Shown here: one piece after another, positions 1 to 11,208 of the stretch
How positions within the stretch are numbered: position 1 is the first letter of the stretch
How the letters are laid out: each line of letters opens with the position of its first letter
NCBI GenBank assembly: GCA_963930655.1
Contig: OZ005605.1
Coordinates: 17,243,501 to 17,307,500 of the forward strand
Direction: 5' to 3'
Source of the DNA: Myrica gale
Lineage: Eukaryota; Streptophyta; Magnoliopsida; Fagales; Myricaceae
DNA: 64,000 nucleotides
Made by a program: the position numbers and the translations under genes
Notes under the pieces: generated by a model
Seen by the model: the letters and a program-made list of their open reading frames with translations, nothing else
Databases searched by the model: none
Told to the model about the DNA's origin: nothing

Positions 1-3000
1 CATACAAAATTCCATTAAAAAAAAAAGAGCTGGATTTAGCAAAGGAGCTTTGTTTTCACCAGATTTTTTTTCTACCGGAGCAAAGTGACATTGTGCATTT
101 AAAAGTGTTAAAAGACCTTTTTTTTTATGAGTTTTACCCTTGTTAACAATGGTCTCCGGGTTTTTAAGATTATCACAGCAATCTCTGAGTTTTTATGTTT
201 TATAAAAAAAATAAAGTTCTTTAGTTACCTTTAAGTCCAGTCACCTAATGATGATAAACACTTTTTTTTCTGAATAATACCGTAAGGCTTTCATTGTATA
301 TGAATCCAAAATACAAGATGCAAAACAGATCAAAATACATCAGATCTAAGCAAGACTAGGTTGCCAAATAAAAACTAGCGGGATCAAAAGGATCGATAAA
401 TCACAAATGTTTCATGTCAGACAGAGAGAACGGGTAGCGGGAAGCAGTAGACAGTAGTTAACGAAACCATATAAGAGCTAGCACGAGAGCTAAGAACAAG
501 ACAGCCGAGAGACAACACAACAAAGCCCACAGATTGATTAGATTCTAATATACACTTTTTCAGTCATGTTTTAGCTGTCTTTTTGGTGTTATATTTAAAG
601 TCTGTTATGAGATTGTACTTGAAGCTAGCAAAAGGAAATGCATATTAATAAAATTAATAATTATAGAAAATGTTGGTGACTAATGTAAAAACCCAGAAGA
701 GTGTAAACCTTAAGAAGATATTTTGACCCTTTAAAAAAAAATAAAGCATTTTTTTGTTTTTGAGTTCCTGTGGCTGTTGATAGCTATGGGTTAACAAGGC
801 AATTGGGCTGGTCTACGTCCAGTGTCTTTTTTGCTACTAGCCCAACATTTCAAATTTTGAAAGCAAACAATGTTTTTTTTGCAAACATGCGCATAATAAT
901 ATAACTAGACAACAACCTCACACGATTAAACCCATATGAAACAGACGTTGTTAAGTTGAACTCTCTTTCATGTTGTGAGATATGTTGACGGGACTCGAGT
1001 GGAACCGCGAATACGTTCGGTTATTTTGTAATAAGATGATTTTTTAGAATCTTCGTAATACAAAAAATTCTACAACCAAATATTATTTTTAACATTACAT
1101 AAAAATAATTATAACACGATATCAATAAAGTTAACATCACCTAAAAATTTTTAAAACACAAAAAATTTTACAACTAAAAATTATTTTTAACACTACATAA
1201 AAATAATTACAACACGATAATAATAAAGTTAATATTTCCTAAAAAGTCTCAAAACACAAAAAAAAATTTCACAAAACATATTAATAGAACATCTTGTATC
1301 ATTTTTCTCTTTTTCTCTGTTCAGATTGGCCAGTGGCCTGACTTTGAGAACGTTGCATTTATTTTCTTTGTTCAAATTTCAAATTATCTTCTTGCTTCAG
1401 AAAAAAAATATAAAATAAAAATAATTTCAAAGTCTTGTGAGATGATCTTGTCTACTGCATAGCAAGCTTTCCAGGAACCAGCCCCTGGATGACCGAAGCA
1501 TTCGGCCATGATCTCTCTTTCGTGTATCACGGAGTGATCTTGAGCAAGTTCAGACCCCATTTATGATGCTTATTTTTAGGAGAACATAGTCCTACGTTCT
1601 ATATATATACATATGAGTAAAAATTAATAAATCCTTCTTAAATTTCAAGATGTTTTATTCTCTTATATATATTTTTTTTTTTAAAAATCAATACCAGTCT
1701 TTTTTTTAATTTGACATTTAAATCACATGCAAAATGATTGAAACTCTCATCGGAGATTAAATAAAAATATTAAAATTCAATTTAATTAATCTATTTATTT
1801 TTTAAAAAAAATTGACTAAGCATTTTGAAATTTCAGGTTGATTGATTTTTGTCCAAACAATTTGTCATTTATTAAAGACTTAATTAATTCCTTAGTTATG
1901 TGATTTAAATTTCTTTTTCAATTTGATCTCTAGATTTTAATTCTTCCCTTAATAGTTTTTAAGTTAATTACTTATCCCAAAAAATTCAGGTACATAGACA
2001 AAAGATCTGAGAAGCTGAGCCAACACAAACAGAAGGGAGTAAGAGAGAGCCGTGCAGAAAATGGACAAAACACCAAACAAACAGTCCTGACACGAGGGTG
2101 AAGAACATTGAATTATTTTGGGAATGTTGTCAAAATTTTAGAGAATATTTTTTTAAATTTTAAGAATATTTTGAATATTAAAATTTATTAAATTTTGTGA
2201 AAATTTTGAGATGTATATATAAATATTACAAATATTAAAATATATTTAATTTAATAAAAAAATTAATACTCTAAAATATTTTACAAACAAATGGTTGACT
2301 TGCTCTACATAGTACGGCAAAGTCAATGCTTTTGGTGCACTACACACCAAGAAGCATATGCCAACGGCCGAAACTGACTACCCCAACAGAGATCGGAAAA
2401 GTCTTAAGTTTGAACACAAAGCCCAAAGGACTGAATGAGAGTAATGTAACAGCCTAGAAGACAACGCCATTGGGTGGGTGACAAGACCTACACCAACAAC
2501 CGTACGATGAGGCCAAATGAGGAACGGGGTCTTTTTTTTTTCCTAAATCCGAGGAACAGGGTCAAGATATCGAGTTTCGTTGCAAATGCTTCTGTCGAGT
2601 TTGTAGCCGGCCAAGGAGTTCCGATCGCCAGAATCATCTCCATGCTAGAAGATCTTCAGTTTTTTTCCTTCTTCTATTTTTCTTGCCAAAATTAGCAGCA
2701 CAGTTACAGGTAGCTGAACTCCGGACTGGGGAAATTTTTTATTTATTTTCTTTCCATTTGTTTTATTTTAATTTATTGGCCACAAGGAATTAACTCGAGC
2801 CACTCCTCTAGTGGGTTGGCTGAGGTACTCGAGTGAAAATAAAGGAAGGGATCAAGTGGTTAGACAAAGTAACTAATATCTGATATCAGAAACTGTAGAG
2901 ATGTCTTTGTATAATCATTAGAAACAATCATACTGCCCGCGCTAGATTCCACCATAGATAAGTTCCACTACCCGCATGATTTTACTCTTTAGAGGTTTCC

Positions 3001-4554
3001 AGAGAGCAGTCTCCAAATCACTTTTCAAGTAAATGGCCTTGTGCATCCACTTCGATTATATCCATCCACTCTGTTCCAACAAAGGCATGCCCCCACCAAC
3101 TCCTTTAACAAGCAGAGCTTCTGTTACACGAAGCTTATGCTGCTAGTGCTGGGTGTGTCTAAAACCACGCATATTTCTTTCTGGAAAAAGGTTTAGCATT
3201 GGCCAAGAACAAGTTGCTGCATGAGTGCACTTATTGGTTCTCCAATCAATTCAAATAACAAAGGATAGGGGGGTAGCAGCAAACCATTTTCATCTTTACT
3301 TCTAATTGGAAACACACTGATGCAACATCCCCACAGTGGATGCGGCTCTGACGTTTGTGACTGATAAGAATCTATTAGCTGATATAAGCTAACGTTTTAA
3401 AGAAGAAAGTCAGAACCTTCCATCACTTGCAGAGACAACCGCTAGTTTGATCTACAGTCTCTGTTCTTCAAGTCTATTCTGGCATGTCCTCAGTATCTTC
3501 GTAAAGTAATTATTCTCAACTCTCAAGAGTGTAAAAGTAAAGATGCCTTATTCTGCTGATTTAACAACCACAGCCTTGATGATAGATGACAGATTTTGAG
3601 TGTCCAAAATTGCAGATGCATCTCTTTCCACATTTGGATTAGAAAAAACACAGAATCTGCATCTAACTTTACCAAAAGTGGGCATTGCCATTTTTAAGGT
3701 CAGGACGCACTATTATCTTCTCTGTGATTGTAGATTCTTCGTGGAAATTAGCTACAGACGAGCAAATAGTGACATATTGCCAGCTAGTCCTGCACCAGAC
3801 GTCCATAAACTTAAACACGAGTAATACCAACTCAAGAACAGTAGGGAATTCTCTTCACTGATTGCCGCTATACCATTTATCATCTCAGTCAAAACCCCCC
3901 ACCTTTTAAATCCTGGATAGCTCCAGCCTCCACTTAATGAGGCTAACAGGAAAAAAGAAGGTATAAATAAAGCACACTTTGGACTTGATTGATCAAATTT
4001 AATAATTTATTGGATATGTACCCTCATCCAAGAGTTTCCGATAATGAAATATGTGGGCACATGGCAACAATTTGTCTTGTTCTTCATTGCTTAATTGCTG
4101 CGATGACAAGTTTTATGAGCTATCGAACGAGTTCAAAAGGCTCAGCACGAAACCCTTCGTATGTTTTGGAATCAACCCAACAGAATCCCAAATAATATTT
4201 ATTTTTTCGTCAAGTCTCAAGCATGTCTGATGTATAAACTGGAACAGATTTGCAACACAAACAAAATGACGTAAAGTGCTTTTTTTTCCTGAGAGCAAAT
4301 GTGTTCTGTATTGATCTGAAATGTTTGCGAACATTTTCTAATCTGTTTCTCACTAAATCACTGGACAATACGTGTAAAAAACTTAGGCTAACCGCTCAAC
4401 ATCACTCATCATTCTTTCAGAACACATCAGTTTTGGTATTCCTATAAAAAAAATTTCATCATCGTAATTTCCAATTAAAGAATTTGTAAATATTGCCAAC
4501 AAAAATGGCAAATATATATGAAGGAAAGACAACAATAAGATGTGGATATTACCA
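1..4554. other. intergenic, AT-rich, no supported gene
   Basis: No convincing coding sequence is seen. Positions 1061-1255 hold a diverged direct repeat of about 98 bp, described separately. Positions 2120-2290 are an AT-rich stretch resembling decayed MITE sequence. Short open frames at 2474-2695 and 3600-3824 have no family resemblance and no gene-like context. The right part, roughly 4000-4554, is probably 3'UTR and downstream flank of the minus-strand U-box gene. Confidence 0.5.
1061..1255. repeat. two diverged copies of a ~98-bp direct repeat (MITE-derived)
   Basis: A unit beginning CAAAAAATTCTACAACC at 1061 recurs as CAAAAAATTTTACAACT at 1159. Both run through a shared ACATAAAAATAATTA...AATAAAGTTAA core. 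The same core lies inside the Tourist-like MITE at 49620-49807, so this is probably an internally duplicated, decayed member of that family. No clean ends were found here. Confidence 0.6.
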
Positions 4555-6720
4555 CTACAAAACAGGCACCGAAATGGACATTGGCACTGAAACATCACCA
4601 GCGAAACTCGTATCCCTGTTTGCAGCTGAGTTGCCTGCAAATGCATAGCCTACACCCAATCCACCAAAATGCATGGATGCGTTCTCACATCTCTGAAACA
4701 CTCTAGCGAGAGAAGCTGCCTTTCGCCTTGCCCGCTTTGTTCCCGTAAATAGCAGAGTCTGTAGCAAGCCAGCAAACATTGGAGCCTTAATGACCCTCTC
4801 AGTGGCAGCTGCTCCACCACTGCGGCATAACTCAAGCAATGCTGCCACTGCATTCTCTTTTCCCCTAGGCGTTCCACAACGCATCATTGCTATCAATCCC
4901 ACAACTGCCTTTTCCTCCTTACCCACTGCTTCTGCCCCAATTGGCTGCCGAACAATAAGAGCCAATGCACCAGCTGCTTCCTCAGCAACCCCTTCATTTC
5001 CCAGAGCCCCTATTAGTGCTGTTACAGCCCCTGCCTCTATCATTCTCAGACCATTTTCAGTGTGGGTTGAAAGATTAAATAAAGCTGTTACTGCATCCTT
5101 CTTTCCTCTTGGAGTCCCCTCTCTCAACAGCCCTGCCAGGGCTTCAACTGCCGCTTCCTCATCTGCTATTCTCTTCTTATAGTCATGTACTGCTGAGAGG
5201 CTGAACAATGTTGCTGCAGCATTTTCCCTTGCCTCTGTCGTTTGCCCAAATCTCAAAACTTCAACAATTGATCCCAAACACCCTATCTCATCCATAATTC
5301 TGCTTTTGTTCTGATCATATATTGAAAGATTAAGCATTGCTGTCACGGAATTCTCCTGAGCCACAGGGTTTGGAGACAAAAGTAGCTTCTGAAGATGGGG
5401 AATAGCCCCAGCTTCTGCGATGTAAGCACGGTTTTCCTTCCCTGTTTTTGCCAACAAACGTATCTCACGAGCAGCAACGGTCTTTGCATCCTGTGAACCA
5501 TCTGCTAATTGCTGAATTAGAAGCGCTGCTGTGGCTCTAGTGGCTTCAACTGCAGCCCGGGTGGGAGAAGCAGCAGCAGCAAAGGTTTCCGAAGAGCTAT
5601 CTGTGCTCTCCAGTGGCTCAGAAGGAACTTCATGAGCAGTGCACCACTGCATGATCAAATTCCTCAAAGCCCGGTTAGGCACAAGTCGCGTATGTACAAG
5701 CATTTGCCCGGTCTTGGGACAACTACAGTGCCCTTCTTCCACCCACCTCGCTATCGAACTCCGATCGTACGTCTGTCCTGTGGATATTATCACGGGGTCT
5801 CGCATCAAATCCAACGATATAGGGCAACAAAAGTCCTTAGGAACCGTCACAAAAGTTTCTGCTATCTCCTGCGAGATCAACCCCTTCCTCGGCCTCTTCA
5901 CACTCCCACCAATTCCAGATCGCACCTCATCGTCCTCGAAACCAAATAGCAGAAACCTGCAATACCGTGTAATTGCAACGAACCCGTTAAGCACCGATAC
6001 TGTAGGTTCCACATCCCCCTCATGATTCACAATCTGCTCCTCCAAGAAGTCAATCTCATCTCTACAACTCTTGGCATCCTTAATCCCCAACCTATCCACA
6101 AAGAATAACCTCAGTTCCTCCGGATTCGGAAGATTCCCTTTCTCGAACTGATCGAGAAAACCAAAAAGTCGAATCCTAAGAGACTCATCGTTCTTATCAA
6201 TGAACAACTTGGCTCCCCTGGCTTGTCTCTGCATAAGCTCAACCTGTTCCCTAATATCCTCACTCAATACGACGTCTTTCAGAGGAAATACATCCAAAAG
6301 GGTCGAGATTTCTTGGTTTAGATCATGGAAATGGCCCGAAATCGACTGGTTTTGAAGCAAAAGCCATAACTTACTGGATTGCGAGCAGTAATCGAGGAGT
6401 ATCTTGGACCGGTAGAGCAGCAGATAGAGCTCCTTGAGGCAGAGCACCGGCGTGGAAGGCTTGGCCGAGCTGGCGCCGGGGCTGGAGTCTTTAAAATAGT
6501 CAAGAAGCACCAAAAAGACCTCAATTCTTCGGATGAGGGAGCGGGAGTTCTTTCGCTGGAAGAAGAAGGAAGTGGGCGAGAATTTGGAGATGAGCTCGGA
6601 GGCTACCGACGCTAGGGTTTGAACCAAAGCGACGTCGGTCAAGTCAACAGGAGCCAAGAACGCCTCCAACGACGGCGATCTCCGCCTCCGTAAAGACGAG
6701 AATATTGCTGCCGTTGCCAT
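4555..6720 (-). CDS. PUB17: U-box E3 ubiquitin ligase with ARM repeats, PUB17 type
   Basis: Single-exon gene of 721 aa. The family start MATAAIFSSLRRRRSP is the second in-frame Met (6720); an upstream Met at 6738 would add six residues and is less likely. An N-terminal helical UND-type domain (roughly residues 10-280) is followed by a U-box at about 292-365. The U-box shows PKDFCCPISLDLMRDPV, the STGQTYDR segment and the conserved Trp of IARWVEEG. ARM repeats fill about 410-690 (for example VTAMLNLSIYDQNKSRI and ENAAATLFSLSAVHDYKKR). Family knowledge: such proteins are E2-dependent E3 ligases, and PUB17 (ACRE276 in tobacco) promotes hypersensitive cell death and immunity. The specific orthology is inferred from the very conserved N-terminus. 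The frame is intact and all expected U-box residues are present, so the gene is probably functional. Confidence 0.93.
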   Translation of the reverse strand: MATAAIFSSLRRRRSPSLEAFLAPVDLTDVALVQTLASVASELISKFSPTSFFFQRKNSRSLIRRIEVFLVLLDYFKDSSPGASSAKPSTPVLCLKELYLLLYRSKILLDYCSQSSKLWLLLQNQSISGHFHDLNQEISTLLDVFPLKDVVLSEDIREQVELMQRQARGAKLFIDKNDESLRIRLFGFLDQFEKGNLPNPEELRLFFVDRLGIKDAKSCRDEIDFLEEQIVNHEGDVEPTVSVLNGFVAITRYCRFLLFGFEDDEVRSGIGGSVKRPRKGLISQEIAETFVTVPKDFCCPISLDLMRDPVIISTGQTYDRSSIARWVEEGHCSCPKTGQMLVHTRLVPNRALRNLIMQWCTAHEVPSEPLESTDSSSETFAAAASPTRAAVEATRATAALLIQQLADGSQDAKTVAAREIRLLAKTGKENRAYIAEAGAIPHLQKLLLSPNPVAQENSVTAMLNLSIYDQNKSRIMDEIGCLGSIVEVLRFGQTTEARENAAATLFSLSAVHDYKKRIADEEAAVEALAGLLREGTPRGKKDAVTALFNLSTHTENGLRMIEAGAVTALIGALGNEGVAEEAAGALALIVRQPIGAEAVGKEEKAVVGLIAMMRCGTPRGKENAVAALLELCRSGGAAATERVIKAPMFAGLLQTLLFTGTKRARRKAASLARVFQRCENASMHFGGLGVGYAFAGNSAANRDTSFAGDVSVPMSISVPVL

Positions 6721-8302
6721 ATAACTAGCTGTCCACACTTATTCACACACAACTATAGACGAAAAGAGAAACGGAGAAAAGAAATTCGTGAAATTTGGAA
6801 AGAGATCCGGAAATGATTCCCGGTACCTCGCAGATGTTCGACGAAAACCCAGAACCCGGAAAACAAAAGAAGACTATGAAACAGTATCAGAGCTCGTTGT
6901 TGTTGGTTGTGGAGGTTGAAACTTCAAAGGTTAGAGAGGGGGTGGAGGACTTTTTAATCTAGCTGAATCCGCGTTTTTCAGAGGAAAAAGGGACTGAATT
7001 TCCAAGGATTTATTTTTCTTTTTATTTAAAATTTTCTTCCTAACTTTCTCTCTCATAGAAATTTTCTCTCTTTCAATTCAGCCTTGCGGGGGATGAAAAG
7101 GACCCCAAGGCGTTTGACGGATAATGAAATACAGATTCCTGTCCATTCCTTTCTCTTCACTCTACAGTCTCTCGTCCCGACACATTATTATACTCCATAT
7201 TATGTACACATGTATATACTATTCCTTAACATGACGTCGTTTTGTACAGGCTTTTTTGGGCCATTTATTCAAATCTAAAAAAATTACGGTCTTGGGATTG
7301 GGATTGGACTTTGTGAAAAGCCATCCATCTTCTCGGTCAGAGTATCGGATAAGCGCTACGCTGTCTCTGCTTCGAAGATAAGTATGCGGCGCTTCCTTTT
7401 CCTTTCTTGCGGGCGCCGCCCACAGATACACCCCGTATAAGATCATGAACAACTATTTTTTTTTCACCTATACCTTAATGATTATAGAATTATATATCAA
7501 ACATTTCTACATTTCAATAAAATTTTAATAAAATTTATTTTTATCAAACACATTTAAAGTTTTAACTTGATAATTATTCAATTTAAATTATTTAGGAGAA
7601 CTGAAATTTATTGAGTGCATAAATTTATTGAGTGCATAAACTGACCAAAACATCTCACTAGAAAAAAAAGAGAGTAAAAAATTAGGTTATATTTTACGTA
7701 GAGTAACGCTCTGTAGAGTAGATTAGCAGTAACGAGGGGTGAATTTGTAATCTGGAGGAGATTGGCTTGCTGGCTGACTGGCTTATCTTTGGATGATTGC
7801 TTTCCCTTTTACACGGACGAGGATCCCCTGCAATTCCCTGCCCGAATTGCAGGGGCCAATTCAGTGAGAGGCAGAAAGAGAGGTGTGGGTCCCACTCGGG
7901 ACCCACACCTGCCCGAACAGTGCCCTACTAGGAAGAAAGTATGGAGCATTGGAATTGCGTCAAGAGTTGACTACGTAAAGATTTAGGGCCCACGCAACTT
8001 TTAGCGCGTGGATATTAGGTTGCCTAGCCGTGTTAGTTGGGTTTTTGAGTTAAATGTGGCAAAATTTTCCACTGACCAAAAACATCCCGCAACAAAAGTT
8101 GACCGACGGCAATCCCAACACACGAGATCAAACCCTGTAACAGCTAGGAAGAAAAGACCCAAGCGCTTCTACAAAATTCAGGATAAACAAATAAATAAAG
8201 GTTAATTACAATTTTTCACTGTAAAGTTATATTCGAATCTCAAAAACTTTCTGAATTCAAACTCGTTGCGAGCCACCATCTCAATGAATGTATCGTATTT
8301 TA
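6721..8302. other. upstream flank of the PUB17-type gene and intergenic DNA
   Basis: The first few hundred bases are presumably 5'UTR and promoter of the minus-strand gene; no TATA box can be assigned with confidence. An 18-bp unit (AAATTTATTGAGTGCATA) is tandemly duplicated near 7609-7641. Two strong inverted repeats at 7825-7910 are described separately. No gene is seen. Confidence 0.4.
7825..7910. repeat. two adjacent perfect hairpins
   Basis: Hairpin 1: CCCCTGCAATT (7825-7835) pairs with AATTGCAGGGG (7845-7855) across a 9-nt loop. Hairpin 2: AGGTGTGGGTCCC (7881-7893) pairs with GGGACCCACACCT (7898-7910) across the 4-nt loop ACTC. Both are perfect inverted repeats. They probably mark the inside of a small inverted-repeat transposon, but no outer ends or target duplication were found. 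Confidence 0.75.
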
Positions 8303-8805
8303 CAGGATCGGTTCAAGGGTAAAGTAAGTTAGGCCATGGCTTAAGGCCTCACCCAGAGCAAAGAAAAAAAATATTTGTTTTTGTGTGTAAATTGATCCCA
8401 AAAAATCGAAAAGATGAGCTAAGGAAAGAAATGACAAAATGATGAAGATTTAATTTTTTTTATCACCAATAGAGTATCTCTTTGCCCAATGTCTATTATA
8501 TTTCTCTCAACTTCTAATCTTTTTATTTAGAGTTATTATCAAGACAATTTTGAAAAAAGAGAAAAATATCCTATAAATTTCGTAATGTTAAACGTCCAAA
8601 TTATGTAGTTTTTATGTCATGTATGAGAGTATTATATATCTAGAAAAAAAGAGAGTACTATATAAAATAATTAATGGAGCATTTAAATATTTTATATTAA
8701 AATTAATAATTTTCAGATATTTTTTAATATTTAATATTAAAATTTATTTCAAATTCCTTTTAATTTACACCGCCTTAGGCCCTCGTTTGGATTGAGCCGG
8801 CCCTG
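8303..8805. mobile_element. hAT-type MITE, 503 bp
   Basis: The left end CAGGATCGGTTCAA and the reverse complement of the right end, CAGGGCCGGCTCAA, form imperfect terminal inverted repeats of the common plant hAT form. They are flanked by an 8-bp target duplication with two mismatches: GTATTTTA (8295-8302) and GTGTTTCA (8806-8813). The interior is AT-rich and non-coding. The mismatched duplication suggests an old insertion. Confidence 0.7.
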
Positions 8806-9104
8806 GTGTTTCAATTCGGTCCGAGATCCAGTTTTAGCATTAAATCACACGTTTTCCGTCATACGTGACACTCATCCCAAGCGAAAAGACCAGACTGTTT
8901 TCCTATTTTATCACATGAGTTGAATATGTCTATACATGAATATTTTAGGTAGAAAAATTACAACTCCTGCATTGTATACAAGATATATAAATTATTTTCG
9001 GTATTTACCAATAGGTTGGTACTAGAAAACCCCGAACCTATTTTTCAAACTTCTGGCTCAACATCTATTTTAGGTAGGCCTAACTTGGGAGGGACCGTTT
9101 TCCC

Positions 9105-9201
9105 TCATTCCTTTTTTTGACAAATTTGGGGGTGAGGGAATTTGATCCTCGGATCAGGACCCTTCACAAAAGAGGAGATGCCAACTGAGCCAAAGCTCGC
9201 T
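9105..9201 (-). mobile_element. tRNA-derived SINE with target-site duplication
   Basis: Read on the minus strand, the element begins next to GCTTTGGCTCAGTTGGCATC, which resembles a pol III box A (TRGCTCAGTTGG). It continues to GGATCAAATTCC, resembling box B (GGTTCGAATCC), and ends in an A-rich tail (T-run at 9111-9118 on the plus strand). A 12-bp direct repeat GACCGTTTTCCC flanks it (9093-9104 and 9202-9213), as expected for LINE-dependent insertion. No complete tRNA fold exists, so it is not a tRNA gene. Confidence 0.75.
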
Positions 9202-9213
9202 GACCGTTTTCCC

Positions 9214-11208
9214 CCAACCGAAGGACGGGATTTGTATTGCAATTGAAAGCATAACAAACAAGAAGTAGAGCAAAAAAAAACAAAAAAGCAATTCTTCCTA
9301 CTTTTTAATCATCTCGTTTGACTGAACAATTATGCTCTTCGAATAAGCCTAAAAAATCATTAAACTTGTGATTATGTTAAATGCTTGATCTTTTGCCAAA
9401 ACCACAAACAAGGAAGGACGTATAGGGAGATTATTTTCTTATGCATATACTCAATTTAGTAAGAGTTTGAGAGTTTAGGGGGGCTATTCAAGGGGTTGCT
9501 AATAAATACAAATAAGCAATTAAAATGAGTTCTATACTTTTACTTGTATTCTTTAGGAATTTAAATAAGTGATAAATAATTTTTTCACTTATGGGTATTT
9601 TATACATTGCATCCTAAATTATCGACTTTTACATATTGTGTTATCCAATTATTAATGTTAGACAATTTGTACATTTCGTCGATAATAGTACTTTAAAAAT
9701 TTTAATGTATTAATAATAATATATTCATATATACAAAAAAGATTAAAAACATTATCGTTGTTTCAGCTTACACTATTTAAACCAAATTTTTGAATAAAAT
9801 TATCCTGCCTCTTACTCTAACTAGTATGTTAAGATTAAAAACATTATCGTTGTTTCAGCTTACACTATTTAAAACAAAATTTTGAATAAAATTATCCTGC
9901 CTCTTACTCTAACTAGTATGCATCACATGATTCAACAGTTTATAAATAGCCAATTAAGTATTGCCATCAATTCATTTTCTCTTCTTTCCTATTTTTATAC
10001 TGATTAGTGATAAATAAACTTATAATAAAACAATTTATTAATATTGAATAACTTCAGAGGAAATTATTGACATGTTTGTTTTCCGAATAATTTGGGGTCT
10101 CAACAATTCGGACAAGTCAAACACAACTCTAAATTTTTTAACTTTTACACCTACTCACTCTATTTTTTCACAAACACCAATAAATCTCAATAAAATAAAA
10201 ATTTTCAAAATTTTAAAAATATTCCTAAAATTTTGACAAACAAACAACCCTGAACCTGGTAGGTTCAGGGTAAGAAGGGACAGACAAAAGAATAGAAGAA
10301 AAAAAAACACATTTTAGTAGGTGGACTACGTGTCGACGAAGAGAAAAGCTGGCGCAACAGAAAACCTGGAATTGGACGCATCCACATGTCTTTTCCCCCG
10401 TGCATTCGAAAGCACGTCGCTGGTACATCCACGACCACTAATCTTGCCCGTACGATCACGCCACGTAGAGTGTCGTCCACCGCGTTGAGTGAACCGAAAT
10501 TGGAGAGGTCAAAGAGAGAGACGGCCTCCGCCGGACCAGGCCACATCACCCCCAGTGAGACGTGCTGTTTCGCAAACTTTTAATATTTTAAATCTATTCT
10601 ATTTGACGATGATCTCAGCGTGGACTTCTCGTGAATCTTCGAGGTTAGAGCCCACGTGCCTTTATCTATGTGGCTTTTTCTTTTTCTTTTTAGCAAATAT
10701 TGCTTTATACTACACAGAGAAACCAAAGTTTATTGTGAAGTTGGAAACGAATTGCTATTATAAATAAAACATGTGAGTGATGACACCCGCGTTTTTACTA
10801 TTAGATTTTATTTTATGGTGTAAATTGATTGATTTTTAAAATTTGAGAGCTTAGTATGAGGAAGGTTGTAATTAAGATCCTTGTTTGAACCCCCAATGTT
10901 TAGTTGCTGCAGACCATATGCGTGCATGCAAGCTTCATTCATGAATGTTTGGGCGCCAATGTAGATGTACATGTGCATGCATTGCAGGTATGGCTCATGC
11001 ATTCACCTGTTGTGTTGGCTAGCTAGGAAAGACATATTGATGTCAAGACATGAGCATTGCATGCACGCACCGAGATAATTAATATGCAGCATGCCTGAAC
11101 GATTGTATTGTGCCGCTAAATTACCAATTACCCTTAAATGCATCAAGAGTTTGTATGGTATAAGAAAATTAGTATATGAGATAAAGAAAGTTGTAAATTA
11201 ATTCTTAT
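9214..11208. other. intergenic DNA with a 92-bp tandem duplication and decayed MITEs
   Basis: Positions 9741-9832 are repeated at 9833-9920 with few differences (unit starts GATTAAAAACATTATCG). Around 10070-10255 is a fragment with ATGTTTGTTT and AAACAAACAACC ends resembling the Tourist-like MITEs of this window, but without a clear target duplication. No gene is supported; open frames near 10225-10770 look non-coding. Confidence 0.5.
9741..9920. repeat. tandem duplication, ~92-bp period
   Basis: Two nearly identical copies sit head to tail, both starting GATTAAAAACATTATCGTTG and ending CTTACTCTAACTAGTATG. The few substitutions and one-base indel indicate a fairly recent duplication. Confidence 0.9.

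Noticed and set aside
5632-6025. Overlapping plus-strand frames opposite the U-box gene
   Set aside because: They are antisense shadows of a GC-richer exon with a clearly coding minus strand.
9105-9201. Possible tRNA gene on the minus strand (box A- and box B-like sequence)
   Set aside because: No cloverleaf can be formed, and the T-tract plus 12-bp flanking duplication mark it as a SINE.
10070-10255. Candidate Tourist-like MITE
   Set aside because: Inverted ends are visible, but no 3-bp duplication agrees and the terminal bases do not match well.
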